DNA of 64,000 nucleotides from Rapana venosa (lineage: Eukaryota; Mollusca; Gastropoda; Neogastropoda; Muricidae): positions 7,582,924 to 7,646,923 of the forward strand of contig CM054135.1 in the NCBI GenBank assembly GCA_028751875.1. The letters are read 5' to 3'. The notes below the pieces were generated by a model that saw nothing but the letters and a program-made list of their open reading frames with translations, ran no database searches and was not told where the DNA came from. Position numbers and translations under genes: made by a program. Of this stretch, positions 26,179 through 39,800 are shown in pieces. The stretch's first letter is position 1; every line of letters starts with the position of its first letter.

Positions 26179-26644
26179 GCAACGCAACATAATACAACGC
26201 AACACAACCCAACCCAACCCAACACAACAGACACACACATTCAGTCACATGCACACGTACATACACACGCACAAGTGTGGCTCTGTGTGTGTGTGTTTGT
26301 TCAGAAGGAGGGGGGGTGGGGTGAGTGTGTGTGTGTGTGCACATGTGGGTATGTGTGCTACACAGGTGTATGTGTCTCTGTATATACAGAAGGTATTGAA
26401 TAAACTTATAAAGAAGCAAGGAGAGAGGAGGGAGACAGGACATCCTTATCAGTATAATCTACACCTGTTTACATAAGATATATTTGGTGTATACATACAT
26501 ACAATGGAGGACTGGATAGTGACCTCTCAGTCTTCTTTGTTTTGGAGCAAGAGCAAACAGACACCTCAGCCTACCCGTACATAAAAAACCAACAACAAAC
26601 GCTCCACTGGCTGAAGTATACATTTTCAAAGGCTGTCGAGCAAA

Positions 26645-26686
<42 letters not shown>

Positions 26687-28909
26687 AATATATATAGCAG
26701 AACCCCCTGATGTTATCGTCACTTTCTTCCCTTCTCTTTTCTTCCCTTAAAGTACAGACATACATGGCTGGGGGTCGGGTTTCTGGAGGATACCTGGGTC
26801 AGGATTAACATGACATATATATATATATCATTCCTGCCATTTTGTCCTCACAAAGACGTCTCACAGACCCCGGCTCGTTTTTTCTTCTTCTATTTTTCTA
26901 GAATTAATGTGCTAGGCTGATGATACGTGGATGGTTTACAGAAACACTCTGGGTGGAAGTCTGTATACAGTTTTATTTGCTTGTGGGGAAACAGGGATAT
27001 ATAGGGAGGGTTGGATAGATGGAGGTTGGGGTGGGGGTAGAGAGTGTGTGAATGTTAAAACTGTTTGCTTTTTTTGGTGGGGGGGGGGGGGGGGGAGGGG
27101 AACTGAGAGGAGATGCACCTGCCTGTGGTCTGCTTTGTTTTGGAGGAGTTGGGTTACAAGGTGTTTTTTTGTGTGTTGTTGTTTTTATGACATGGGTTTG
27201 TTTTGGGTTGACAGTTAAACGGTACTTGTAACGTAGTCCTCACATCTCTATTCTGAAGTTCTTCTTCTTCTTCTTCTTCTTCTTCTTCTTCTCTTCCCCT
27301 TTAACTCTGTTGGGGGGCTTTGCACTGAAGAGCTATTCCCCATATTCCTCCATTAATGTCCAGTGTGTACCACCACCTCCTGAACTGTCTTAGAATAAAA
27401 CTCAGCTGCAAACCTGTTTCATGTATATATGGAAGCCTTATGTAACTTGCTGATTAAGTTTTTGTTTTGTTCAGAAATAAAATAATTCTTCCTGTCAACA
27501 TGGCCAGAGAACTGTTGAGGGAGGGAGGAAGAGGAGTAGAAAACGTAATGGATCGCACAATGGACAGGGACACCAATTTGCAGAGGGCCCAGGCTGTAGC
27601 ACACAACCAACATAAAGTGGAGAACATTGATGAGAAGCTCTTCAGTATGGTGGTGTCGCAATGACTCCCAACACAGTAGGACAGGAATGTCACCAGACAT
27701 GAGACAGCAAACAAACAAACAAAAAACACAACAACAATAATGACAAAAAATCCTTCAGTTGTTGGGTCTAGTGACCATCAGCTGTCAGGTCCCTGCATCT
27801 GTCAGGGACAGGTCTGTCTGTATCTGGCTGCGGTCAAGTAGTTTGCCAGTTTTGACTGGAGTGACCACTGTCTGAACAGTAATATTTTTTTCTTTTGTCT
27901 TGTGTGTGTGTGGGTCTCCCTTTTTTGTCTTTTGTCCCTGGCCCTGTATGCAATCACCTGTATAGTAGGAACATGGAGAGGGTTGGCTTAGTGGAGATCT
28001 AGTTTGATTTTCTCTGTGTGTGTGTGTTTGTGCATGTGCGTGTTTGTGTGTGTGGTTCCAGGTGCCCACACTTACACACATTCAAAACAAAAAAGTTTCA
28101 CAAACCATGGAAGGGAAAGAACCGAAAACAAAACAGTGGAACAAGAGCTAGCCCTTAAAAAAAAAAAAATCTTAGTGCATTTGATCAATAGATATGACTT
28201 ATCAAGGTTAAAAAAAAAAATATATATACATAAAAGAATGATCAAGGTGGAGCCTGTAGTATGTGTACCAGCTACCTCAGCCCCCTACACAGCTGAAATT
28301 AAAAAAAAAGAATGAGCACAAAGAGGACAGACAAGAAGTCAGGGGGGGGGGGGGGGGGGGGGAGGGAGAGCCAGCGTTGTGGAAGACCAGGTATCAAAAG
28401 ACCCGGCACTCCATACCCGGGGTGGACCGTCAATAGACTCCTGGGCTCACGACCAGAAAGGACGCCATTGACTGAATGTAACCAGGCCCTGAAAGGTCTT
28501 GTTATTGCCATTCACCCCGCATTGGTCTGCAAAGAAAACAGACAAATTTCCCTACTGTTTAATGATCCAGGAGGAACAGAAAGAAGAAGGGAAGAAAAAA
28601 AGAAAGGAGAGAAGCTTTCACAAGAGAGCGCCCCCCCCCCCCCCCCCCTCCATCTCTCTCTCTGTCTGTCTGTCTACCCCTCTCCCTACTCATTGGTGTT
28701 GTCCAGTGGCTGCCTTCTGTCATAGATCTGCCCTGTGCTGCAATCAGTCATGCCAGCTTGACCCCCCCATGCTGGTCACCAGAGACGGTCATTATCCTTT
28801 TTTGCCTGGTGTGCGTTCACCTGTAGCCCGTGAACGTGGAGAGGAGAGGGTCGGGGTAGTGAAGATCTTTTTATTTGTTCCTTCCTGACCGCCCAGGTTT
28901 TTGTTGTTG

Positions 28910-28945
<36 letters not shown>

Positions 28946-29969
28946 GTGTGTGTGTGAGTGAGCAGAGTTTTGGTGGCGTCCCTTTTTTCTGTGTGAGGTT
29001 GATACAGTGCATGTACATAAATGTTTGAATCTGTGTTGTGTGTTTGTGTGTGTGTTCGTGTGCGCGTGCGCTAGGTGTGTGTGTGTGTGTGTACGCCAAT
29101 AAATACACTGTATATATTTGTATATATAATATGTATATATATATTTTTTATATATATATTTATATATATATTACCATATTATATTTAAAATGTAGCAGAC
29201 ATACACATAATAGAAGCACAGCAGTACTTTCGTCTTTTGTATAGATCTCATATTTCATGTCAGTTTATATCTTTGTCTCTCTCTCTCTGTGTCTGTCTGT
29301 TGGTTGTCCTTACTTGCTGCTCGTCTCAGAATCTCTCCTTCTCCCCACTCCCTGCCCCCCCCCCCCCCACCCCTCCTCCTCTCCCTCTCCCCACGCACGT
29401 GTATATATACACACACAATACATTAATCTTAGAGCAAACATTTCACACTTTCTGTAACCAGAAAGAAACATGGTCAGGCTATAAGTAAGTCAAACACGAG
29501 GTGTTGGCTTGAGCATTGGAGGACCAGGATTTGAGAGATCTGTCACCCTCCTGAGTGCTGATCAGTGACCGTGGAGGTGTAGAGTTTCAGAACTGCAGGG
29601 AGGCAAGATCCCGCCTCCTCCTCTCCAAGTCGTTTGGACTGATCCGATTTCTCTCTCTCTCTCTCTCTCCGTTTGTTTTGTTGTTGTTGACAGAAACTGT
29701 TAACAGGGTTAGGTGATTCTTTCGTGATTTGGTTCGAAGCTGTGGAGTAGCCTGTGTGTGTGTGTGTGTGTGTATGTGGTGGTGCGGTGATGGTTTAGTT
29801 TGAGTGTTGAGATGGATGTGGTCCAGAGGAGCTCCGCGCAGTTCAGATTCTTTCTGCCTCTTGGTATCTTGATCACTTATGTGGAGAATGGGGTGAGCGG
29901 AGATTTTTTTTTTCCCCTTGTTCTTTTCTGGAATTGTTCAGGTTGTTTGCTGAGAGAGAGAGAGATAGT

Positions 29970-30044
<75 letters not shown>

Positions 30045-30836
30045 TGTTGCTACATGTGAGTGAGACAAACAGTAATGAGTACAAGCATGCTTCTGTGTCT
30101 ATGAATATATCCCCCCCCCCCCCCCCCCCCCACCTCCCTCTCTGCTCCTTGGCTAGAAGTATTGAGGTTCACCAATGGTGAGGTTTTTCATATGCAACCA
30201 TTTTTATCCTACCACCAAGGTAGCTGCATGCTCACTTTGGGGATGGCATCTAAACATGACACCTGTGTGTATCGTTTGAAAAAAATAATTGTCATCCATT
30301 CCTACTGGCCTGAAATGGCATACTCTTATTTAAAAAAAAAAAGCGGAATGGATTTTATACTGCGCAAGCTGTTCTGCATGCGTTGCCACACAGGGCCTCA
30401 GTTTATATTCTCATCTGAAGGACATTTTGGAGGAGTGGTGTCAATACTGATGTTAACTCCAGGATAAAATCCCCTAAAAACAGGCACTCTGTGGTGGCTC
30501 GATCCTGGGCCATTAGATCACAAGCACGATGCTGTAACGACTACACTATCCTGACATCCCCCAGTACACACACACACACACACACGCACGCATGCACGCA
30601 CACACACATGCACACGCACACACACACACACACACAACACACACACACACACAACACACAAGCATGTATGCATGCATACAGAGAGAGCACCACGGAGAGA
30701 AAATGAAGTGATTTTGCACTGAACTAAACCCACCATCAAGAGCAGATACTTTTCAGCCGATTAAATCTGGAGAGAAAGAGAGGGCAAACACCTTTGTGCT
30801 GGAGGGATTATTAAAGTGCGTGTGTGTGTGTGTTCA

Positions 30837-30871
<35 letters not shown>

Positions 30872-33800
30872 AAGCAGTAAAATCACTCTCCTCCTCCTTC
30901 TCTTAGTTCACCTGTTCGGGGATCAGTCTTACACAGATCTGTCATGGGAGGTTTAATGCCACCACCACCACCACCACCACCACCACCACCTGCTGGCCTG
31001 GCTGGTCACCTCCCTACCCCCCCCCCCCCCTCCTCTCCTTCTTATCGCCTTTCTCCCCTCCCCCTTCCCTTCCCCCCCCCCCCCCTTTTTTTTTCTTTTT
31101 TCTGCGTGTGATTTTCTAAACCTCTCAACCTCCTCACTGTGTGTGGTCTGTCGTCAAGCTCATTATTCCTTGGTGGTCAGTGTTGGTGTGTTTTAAAGAA
31201 AGACTCAAACGTTTGTATGCTCTTTGTTTAACTTGTGTGGGGTTTTGTTTGGTGTTGTTGTTTTGTACAGTTTTAAGTATATAATATAATAATAATAAAA
31301 AGTGTATATTGTATGTATGTGTGTGAGGGGGAGGGGGGGGGGGGGGGAGAGAGACAGAGAGAGAGAGAGAGAGAACTTTACATAGTGTGTGTGTGGTTTA
31401 AGATAGATTAGAGGAGGGGAGTGTGTGTGTGTGTGTGTGTGTGTGTGCATGCCTTAGATCAAGTTCCAGAAAAAGACTGATTTTTCCCCTATTACATTTT
31501 TCATTTTCCCCCTAATTTCATTTCTTCCTTATATCTTTGTCTTCCTGTCTATTGCAGAGAGCAACATTTTGTTAGTGTAATTATTCATAAGTTGAACCGA
31601 TGCAAATCCACTTTTAAAACAGACAGAAGTGGATATTTCCAAATGTGGAGGGCTCTGTAAACAGAAAACCATATACAGTTCACAGTAGCATCACTTGACA
31701 CAGCCCAAGAACCAGAAATCTCCTGTGTCCTTGCTGTGCTGCCAAACAACAGTTTAAAGTGTGTTGGGTCAGGTATTTTTGAAATTTTCTTTTTTCAGTC
31801 CTCGGCTAGAGCTCTGTGGTTCACCAATGGGGTGTATGCAACTGTTTACCCACCATTAAGGTAGCTGTATTCTGACTTAGGGGATGATGTGGCAATCGGT
31901 GGCCTACACTTCAGAAAGGCAGAATAGTTTTTAAATAAATGTTTGTGCAAGGTGTTCTGCATGCGTTCGCACATGTGACCTTGGTTTATAGTCTCATTTG
32001 AAGGATTTTCAGGAAAGTGAGTGAACGTTGGCACTGATGTCAACTCCAAGGGAAATATCTCCTGGAATGGGTGCGCCTGGTGGCTCAGTTCTGGGCTGTC
32101 AGGTCACAAGTTCAACACTCTAACCACTAGGCTATCTCCCCCCCCCCCCCCCCCCCCCAACCCCACCATAATTTCTATGTTCATCATCATCATTAGCCAT
32201 TACACCCAGCGGTGTGTAGGGCAGTAACAAAGCGCTTCCACTCCTGCCTATCCTGGGCCAACCTAGTCACTGATCCCCAAGAGTGCTGCATGGCCTTCAT
32301 CTCACTTTCTACAGTTCTCCTCCACGTTGCTTTGGTCTTCCTTTCTTTCTCCTTCCTTCTGGGGTCCAGTGCAATGCTGTTCTTGTGATTGACTGTGGGT
32401 CTCTTCGGAGGATGTGCCCAATCCACTTCCACCGTCGTCTAGTGATGATGGTTCCCATGTCTTCTTGCCTGCATCTCTGTAGTAGGTCTTCATTGGAGAT
32501 CTTCTCTGGCCAAAAGATAATTTCTATGTTAGTTGGCATGTAGTCATCCAAGAGAGCTCATCTAGTGATGGGTACATCAGTTTCCGGCATGATATTTGTA
32601 AAGAGTAGATGGTGTGGTATATGTGTGTGTGCAGGAATCCCGAAAGCATTGGTTTGTGTTGGGAGGCAACTCCCTGAAGTACTACAAAGATGCCAAGGCG
32701 GAGGAGAGCAACTCTCTGGATGGGAGGATCGATCTGTCCACCTGCTATGAGGTCTCTGAGGTCACCACACTGCGCAACTACGGCTTCAAGATCAAGGTAA
32801 TAACAATATGGCAGATAGATCAGTACTGGGGAAGAGGAGTGTTTCAACACGTTAGGAATTGAATTTGAATTTTCTTGTCGTCTTTCGATTCAGTCTTCAG
32901 ATTGTTCCTCACCATGAACTCGCAAAGTTTAGCCCTTGGAGAGATATTTGGATACGTAATTATTTTCCCACCATTACGATAGCAGCATCCTGTCTTTCTG
33001 AACGTTTTCTTGGTCAGTCACCTATTCATTGCTCCACACAGCATGTTGTGAAGTATAAAGTAAGCAAGCACAGAGACGTGCAGAGAAAGCTCACACACTC
33101 TTGGTGTAGATTTGCAGTTAGGGGTTTGTGGTTTAAAGTACCTGTCAGAAATATAGTGCAGTGCAAAAATAAATCATAATTTCAGAAAAGCTATCTCCCC
33201 CCCCCCCCCCCCCCCCCCCCAAATCTACATTTTCAAATATATTTCGTAAGCTAAGAGCTGGAAGGCTGCTTTTGTTGATACTGAGGTATTCCCTGCTTTC
33301 CTGGGCAGTGCTAAATTTGTTGTTGTTGTTCTTGGGCTTGAGCTCCAAGGTTTACGGATGGCGAGATTTTGTGCATGCAACCATTTTTTCTTACCATTAA
33401 GGTAGCTGCATTCTGAGTTCAGGGAAGTGCTGAAATGAACTAAAGTAGATGATGACCATGACCCTAACACAAATCTTCAGGACATTTTTTGTTTCTTCAA
33501 AACAACAAAACAAAAAACAAAAAAACAACAACCGACATATAGCTCCTTGTGACGAAGCAGACGTAAACGGCCGTCATGGGACCTGTGTGTCGCGCAGACC
33601 CGCAACGGGGAGTACGTTCTGGCGGCCATGACCTCGGGCATCCGCCACAACTGGATGAAGGCTGTGCGGCTGTGCATGGACCTGCACAGCAGCAGTTCAC
33701 CCCCCTGCCGACGCCCCGGCCTGACCACCGCCCTCACCGGCAAGGCCCTGGCCAGCCTCACCGCCCGCACCACCGACGACTTTGACCCCCGGGCCGGTGC

Positions 33801-36800
33801 CGCTGGCAGCGCCACCACCTCCACGGCCATGGTGACGGGGGCCAAAGGGGAGACGGCGTTTCAGCTGGTGGGGCGGAGGGAGCCGGGCAAGAAGGAGAAC
33901 CGCAACGTGCGGCGCCACCACTCGGACGTCAACCCGGGCAACGTCGGCAAGATGTTCAGCGTGAAGGAGTTTTCCGCCAACCTGGACCAGCCTGACACTC
34001 ACCTGCTGCTGCCGCCGCCCTCTTCTGCGTCTTCTGCTTCTGCTGCTGCTGCAGGTATGGCTGACGTGGTCTTTTTTTGTGTTGGCTTTTTTTAGGGTAC
34101 TACAAAGCTTCTTCAGGAGGCACCGCGGTCGAGTGGTTTAGGCGATCAACTCGTGATCCAGAGGTCGCGGGTTCGATCCCCGCTCGGCTCGGTGTTGTGT
34201 CCTTGGGAAAGACACTTTACTCCTATTTTCCTCACTCCACCCAGGTGTACAAGTGGGTACCAGCTCTGCTGGGGAAGTATCTGGCGACAGACTAGCGTCC
34301 TGTCACAGGGGTGGTGAAAAACCATCAGTTCGCTTAACGCTACAGAAACCGGGATAAGCTCCGGCTCTATGGGCCTTCTGGCTCGAAAGAACATACTTTT
34401 TTTTTTTACAAAGCTTCTTCTGAAGATATGATTTGAGTGCATGCGCTTCGATTTGTTTGTTTTTTTACAAGATTCAGCGCTATATAAATTTCATATATTA
34501 TTATTATTAAGATATATATATATTTCTCTAACAGGGTAAAAAAAAAAAATCTCAAGATTCTTCTTCTTCTTCTTCTTCGTCAAACACTCAGACATCAACT
34601 ATTGTTGTCTCTCACATGAGTGAAAGTGCATTTCTCTGGTGTTATAGTGCGCCTGACAAGTCAGGCCCAGTGCGTCCGAATTTGGCATGGGAGAAGATTG
34701 TTATTTTTTAAGTCTTTCTGGGGAAAAAAGGTAGGAAGGAGAATGGACCAAGAAGGCAGAATGCAAACAAGAAGGAGGAGGTGACAGGAAGAAAAGGAAC
34801 AGGTCAGAAACAAAGAAAGGGATAGAAAAGAGGGAATTTCTGGCACAGGATTTCCAGAAGGTGGGGATGCTATTTATACTGACAGGCCTCTGGCATCCCC
34901 ACAGGGGAAATCTCCAGATGAAGCAGAAGAGCTGATGTTCAGGAGTCTGTTCTTTGTCTTCTTTTTTGTTTTGGTCATTGTTATTGTCTTCTCTTGTGTG
35001 CATTGGCTTTCACCACCTGTGAGCATTGTTAGTCTTAGCAGCTCATAAATGGATGACAAATCCAGTCATCTAACAGTGGTATTTTCAGCTACTTATTAGG
35101 CAGCCACACTCCATCTTGATGGAGATTGATATTTATTCAAAGATACCGGATACTTAACAAAAAATTTTCCAACTCCCCTCCTTCCCCCCACTTCCCCCCT
35201 CCCTCCCCCAAGACACACACATTGACACATAGATACACATACTGACAAACATACACAGACACATACATATGCATAAGCATGTACACACATAAACGCACAT
35301 TCATGCAGGCACTCATGCAAACACTGTTAAGACATTTCTGAAGAACACTGACAACTTTTGTGTGGAGTATGCAATGTTTGTCTGGCTGTAATATCCTACG
35401 TAGAAAAATATGAACAAAATAGTGTTGATTACAACAACAACAACAACAAAACCCCAAAGAAACGAGCAACTCTCTCTCTCACTCTCCCCACTCCCTTTTC
35501 AACTCTCCCTCGCTGGGGATGTATGTGCTGTGCCCAGGAGAGGGACAGCAGAGACTGGGGCCGCCCCCCGCGGACAGAGCGGACTCCTCCCCTAGAGCCT
35601 CCAAGATCCCCCGCCACCACAGCCCCATCTCCTCCTCAGAGCCGCTGCTGCACGCCTGCACCCCGGGCCTGCCCCTCCAGCGCTACGTGGAAGGCAGCGA
35701 CAGCAGCGCGGTGGTGGTGGCAGCCCCGGTGCTGCAAGGAGCAGAGAGCAGGCGCAGCAAGCGCAACATCGCCAGCGAGACCAGCAGCAACACCAACAAG
35801 GAGGAGGAGGAGGAGAAGAAGCGGGAGCTGATGCGCAGGGCCAAGTCGCCCAGCGCGCGCGTGAAGGAGAAATCGCGGGCGGCCAAGACGCCGCGCCTGC
35901 ACTCCCCGCCCCCTGACGAGGACGGCTTCGACTACCACAGGTCGTCCGGGTCGGGCCAGACGGACTCGTCCCAGATCCTGTCCGATGCAGAGGACGATAT
36001 GGACCTGACCCTGAGCTCTGAGGTGAGTCGTGGGGGGCGGTCGCTGAGGGGCAGAAGGGGCTTGGAGAAGACAGGAGTATGGTTGGTGTGGATGTGCAGG
36101 AGGAAGAGGTTTACATTTTTGTGAGGCTTTGTTGCGTTAACCCTTTACCGCCATGCCCGTTTCACTGCCCACTGACTGACAGCCCTTTGCTGTGAAGATT
36201 TCTGTTTAGGAATGGGAAATAAGGCAATAAAACAAAGAAGACAGCAAAACCAACTTTGGGAAAGTGGTTGGTTCCTGTTGCTCATCAGTACTCTGTGCAG
36301 ACATGTTACTGTGTCTATAGAAAATTTTGATCAGAAGAGAGAGTAAGGAAAGTTTGTGTTGTAGGGTGCTGAAGAGGTTAAATTCTGTGAGGATTAAAAG
36401 AGAAAACAGGATGCAAAAGTTGAACAATACAAAAGTCAGTTTTGTAAAAGGTATTTTTGGGGTGTTTTTTTTTTTTTTACTTTACTAGTGTGATACAAAT
36501 TCTTGTTTTCAGGATGGGGGGTGTGTGTGTGTGTTGAGGCACAGTTGAGTAACTGAGGAGGTGTGTGTTGATGACAGGAGCACTACATGGCTGCTGGGGG
36601 TCATGACGACCACGATGGAGGTCACACAGAGTCTGTGGGAGATGGCATGATGGTGGAACTCCTGGAGTCTGAGGTAACGTCGCTACACTGCACAACACTA
36701 CACTTGTGTTTTCTTCTTCGCTTTTTTCTGTTTTCTTTCTGCCTTCAGTAGGCGTTCAGATAGTTGAAATACTTATGCGGATGTACTTGCTATTTCATGA

Positions 36801-39800
36801 TAGTTGCATCTGTTTTGTATGGATCACTGCCAAAATCCACTGTCCTGAATATTGTTGCTGTACTTGTCATGAACTGAAAAAAGAAAACGAAAAAGACATT
36901 GGATGTTTTGATAAGTGGACAACTTTGACAGCAGATGGAAAGCTGTAACTCAAACAGCATGCACACACGCACATATGTTTTGAAAGTCCTGATGTAAACA
37001 GCATGCATACACATAAGTTGCTACAGAAGGGTCATCATCATCATCAATGCCTTTGTGCCTTATTGGCACGTAGGGCAGCAACAAAAGTTCTCCACTCCTG
37101 TCTGTCCTGGGCCAGCTTCTGAATGGTTCCCCAGGTATGTTGGAAGGTCTTCAGCTCTGCTTCAACAGTCCGACGCCAAGTGTTCTTGGGTCGTCCTCGT
37201 TTGCGTTTTCCCTCTGGTGTCCAGTGGAGGGCTGTTCGGGCGATGTTTCCATGTTCCCGACGGCAGATATGCCCTATCCATCCCCATCGCCTATGTATGA
37301 TGATGTTGTCCATGCTTTCTTGGTTGCAACGGGCAAAAAGTTCTTGGTTGGAGATGGTCTCAGGCCAGAAGATGCGCAAGATTCTTCTGAGATTCTTCGT
37401 GTGGAATGTGGATAGTTTGTCGAGGTCACTCTCAGTCATCCTCCAGCACTCCGAGCCATACAAAAGGGTGGAAAGTACACAGCTCGCTACAGAAGGGTAA
37501 ACCCAGTGAAATTGTTGATAAAGCAAATGTAACTGAAAAGTTAGCTTGCTGACCAGTACAAGTGAAACTGGAGAAGATTTGGAACAAGCCTGGCCACTAG
37601 AAAGGAGAGAGAGTGAGAGAGCATGGTTTGTTTCTGAATGTTCTGGAACATTTGAAGTTGTTCATGATTTGTACATCACTTCATGTTGGTGATGGCAGGA
37701 TTGCATGGTAAACAGATCACCGCTTACTCAGGAGCTTACCAGCTTTATTGTATTGTATTGTGTTATATTGTATTGTGCTGTATTGTCTTGTACTGTGTTG
37801 TGTTCTGTTGTATTGTATTGTGTTGTGTTCTGTTGTATTGTATTGTACTGTATTGTGTTGTACCGTGTTGTGTTCTGTTGTATTGTGCTGTATTGTATTG
37901 TACTGTGTTTGTCCTGTTGTATTGTACCGTGTTGTGTTGTATTGTACTGTGTTGTGTTCTGTTGTATTGTACTGTGTCGTGTTGTATTGTACTGTGTTGT
38001 GTTGTATTGTACTGTGTTGTGTTCTGTTGTATTGTACTGTGTTGTATTGTATTGTACTGTGTTGTATTGTACTGTGTTGTGTTGTATTGTACTGTGTTGT
38101 GTTCTGTTGTATTGTACTGTATTGTGTTGTGTACCACTTCCCATTTGGGCAGATAGTAAAATTCAGGCTGGTGTCTTCAGAGGGGATGTGTCGTTACAAG
38201 AGCAACTCCACTTATCAAAATATACCATTTTTCTTGTCTTTGGGTGTACTTTTTTCCTACAGATTTTTGCTAGGGACAACTTTTCTTGTCGCTGTGGGTT
38301 CTTTTGCATGTGCTGAATATATACTGCACACAGGACCTCAGTTTACCACTTTCTAAAAGTCCCAGCATCCAAATCACCACTCGTTGTCTTGTAGATGAGG
38401 AAAGAGCCTGGAATCAAACCTGCAACCTCTTGGCTTGTTAGGTAGTGTGTTGCCACCAGCCCATCTATCCCCAACTGTGCAGTAATATTCAGGATAGCGG
38501 ATGCTCAGTGTTCCAGTAGAAAAGTATGTTCTGATATAGACAAGTATGTGCTGATATAGACAAGTATGTGCTGATATAGAAAAGTATCTGCTGATATAGA
38601 GAAGGCTGTACTGATATAGAAAAGTATTTGTGTGTTTGTTTGTTTTTTTATAGCAGCAATACTCAGAGAGCAATCTATTCCTGTGCATGCTTCCATACAT
38701 TGTCTCTTTATTTGATTTGATTTTTTCCATTTTGAAATCAGTTTCAGTTGATATTGTACAGATAAGATGTGAAGTGGCCTAAAGCCAAGTTTTTAAACTT
38801 CTATGTATATAGTTCATATATAATTGTTTTGTTACCACCCATCCTATTATTAACAAATTGTTAATTATTCAAGTTAACAAAAAAAAAGACAACAAAACCA
38901 TCATAAAAACAAAATAAAACAGCACTTAAAAGTGTGTTTTGTAAACGTTCTTGTAATACTATCACAGTTCTTTTGAAGTTTTGTTATGTGAATGGTGTAC
39001 ATAGAGTAATGAAATCTCTGTGTGTGCGTTTTTGTTTTCAACACATTCGTTGCATGTGTTTGAAAAAAAAAGTTAGATATTTTATATATGTCCAGTTGTG
39101 CACACTAATTAACTTCCATCTCTCTTCCCTCCCCCACCCTTCTCCCCCTTATGAAAAAGGAAGAAGAAAAAAAGGAAGAGAAAAAAGCGTACATATGTGA
39201 TGGCTGTGAACAGATTGTGTTAGAAAGAAACAAAGAAAGAATGACTTGCAGTTTTCTTCCACACACTTCTTAACATGAAATTAATGGGAAGAAATTTGAC
39301 CATGTATTTTTGTTTTCTTTAGGGGGAGGGGGGGGTTAGTGTTGTTTTGTTAGACATTTGTAGAATATTGTCATTGTACTGTACTGCACGTGACATTGTT
39401 AACCATTTCACTGAAATTTTTAACAAGTTTTCATAATATTGTAACTTTTTCCATTTGGTTTAAACTTTACAAATAATCAAGGACCATTTGATGAAACAAA
39501 GTAACATCTGTATCCAGAATCAGGGTGTTTTTTAAATCCTTGTGAATATTTTTTAATTGGTTTATTTTTTACTTCTTGCCTAGTGTTGGACAGTTTGACC
39601 TTTCAGAATAACAGTTCACTCCCAGTTTTACTGAATTTATTGTAAAAATACAGAAAGCCAATTACTTCACTTCTCCCTCTCCCCCCCAAAAAAAAAAAAA
39701 AAAAAAAAAAAATTTTTTTTAAAGAATGTTAGAGCTTTTTTTTAGACATTGATATATATTGTCTTTTCAACAACACTACTTTCTGTAAATATTTGCCACC

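Larger units (their letters stand above)
24949..32634 (+). other. Large intron between exons 4 and 5
   Basis: GT-AG intron of about 7.7 kb that splits PH2. Contents: CTGT-rich and CT tracts (24959-25265), inverted SINE-B (25561-25808), inverted retroposon tail (25859-25985), CA (26140-26175), AT (26648-26685), a G run (27079-27095), TTC (27264-27291), C and G runs near 28339 and 28631, GT tracts (28912-28950, 29970-30042), diverged inverted SINEs (30140-30565, 31795-32140), CCA (30960-30990) and a LINE piece (32180-32551). No additional exon was recognised. Confidence 0.65.

Noticed and set aside
37683..38356. Long plus- and minus-strand frames rich in Cys/Val or Asn/Thr/Gln
   Set aside because: Generated by the TGTAT pentamer array.
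38515..38630. CRISPR-like regular repeats
   Set aside because: Contiguous minisatellite units without spacers in eukaryotic DNA; the same applies to 49680-50812 and 44939-45300.
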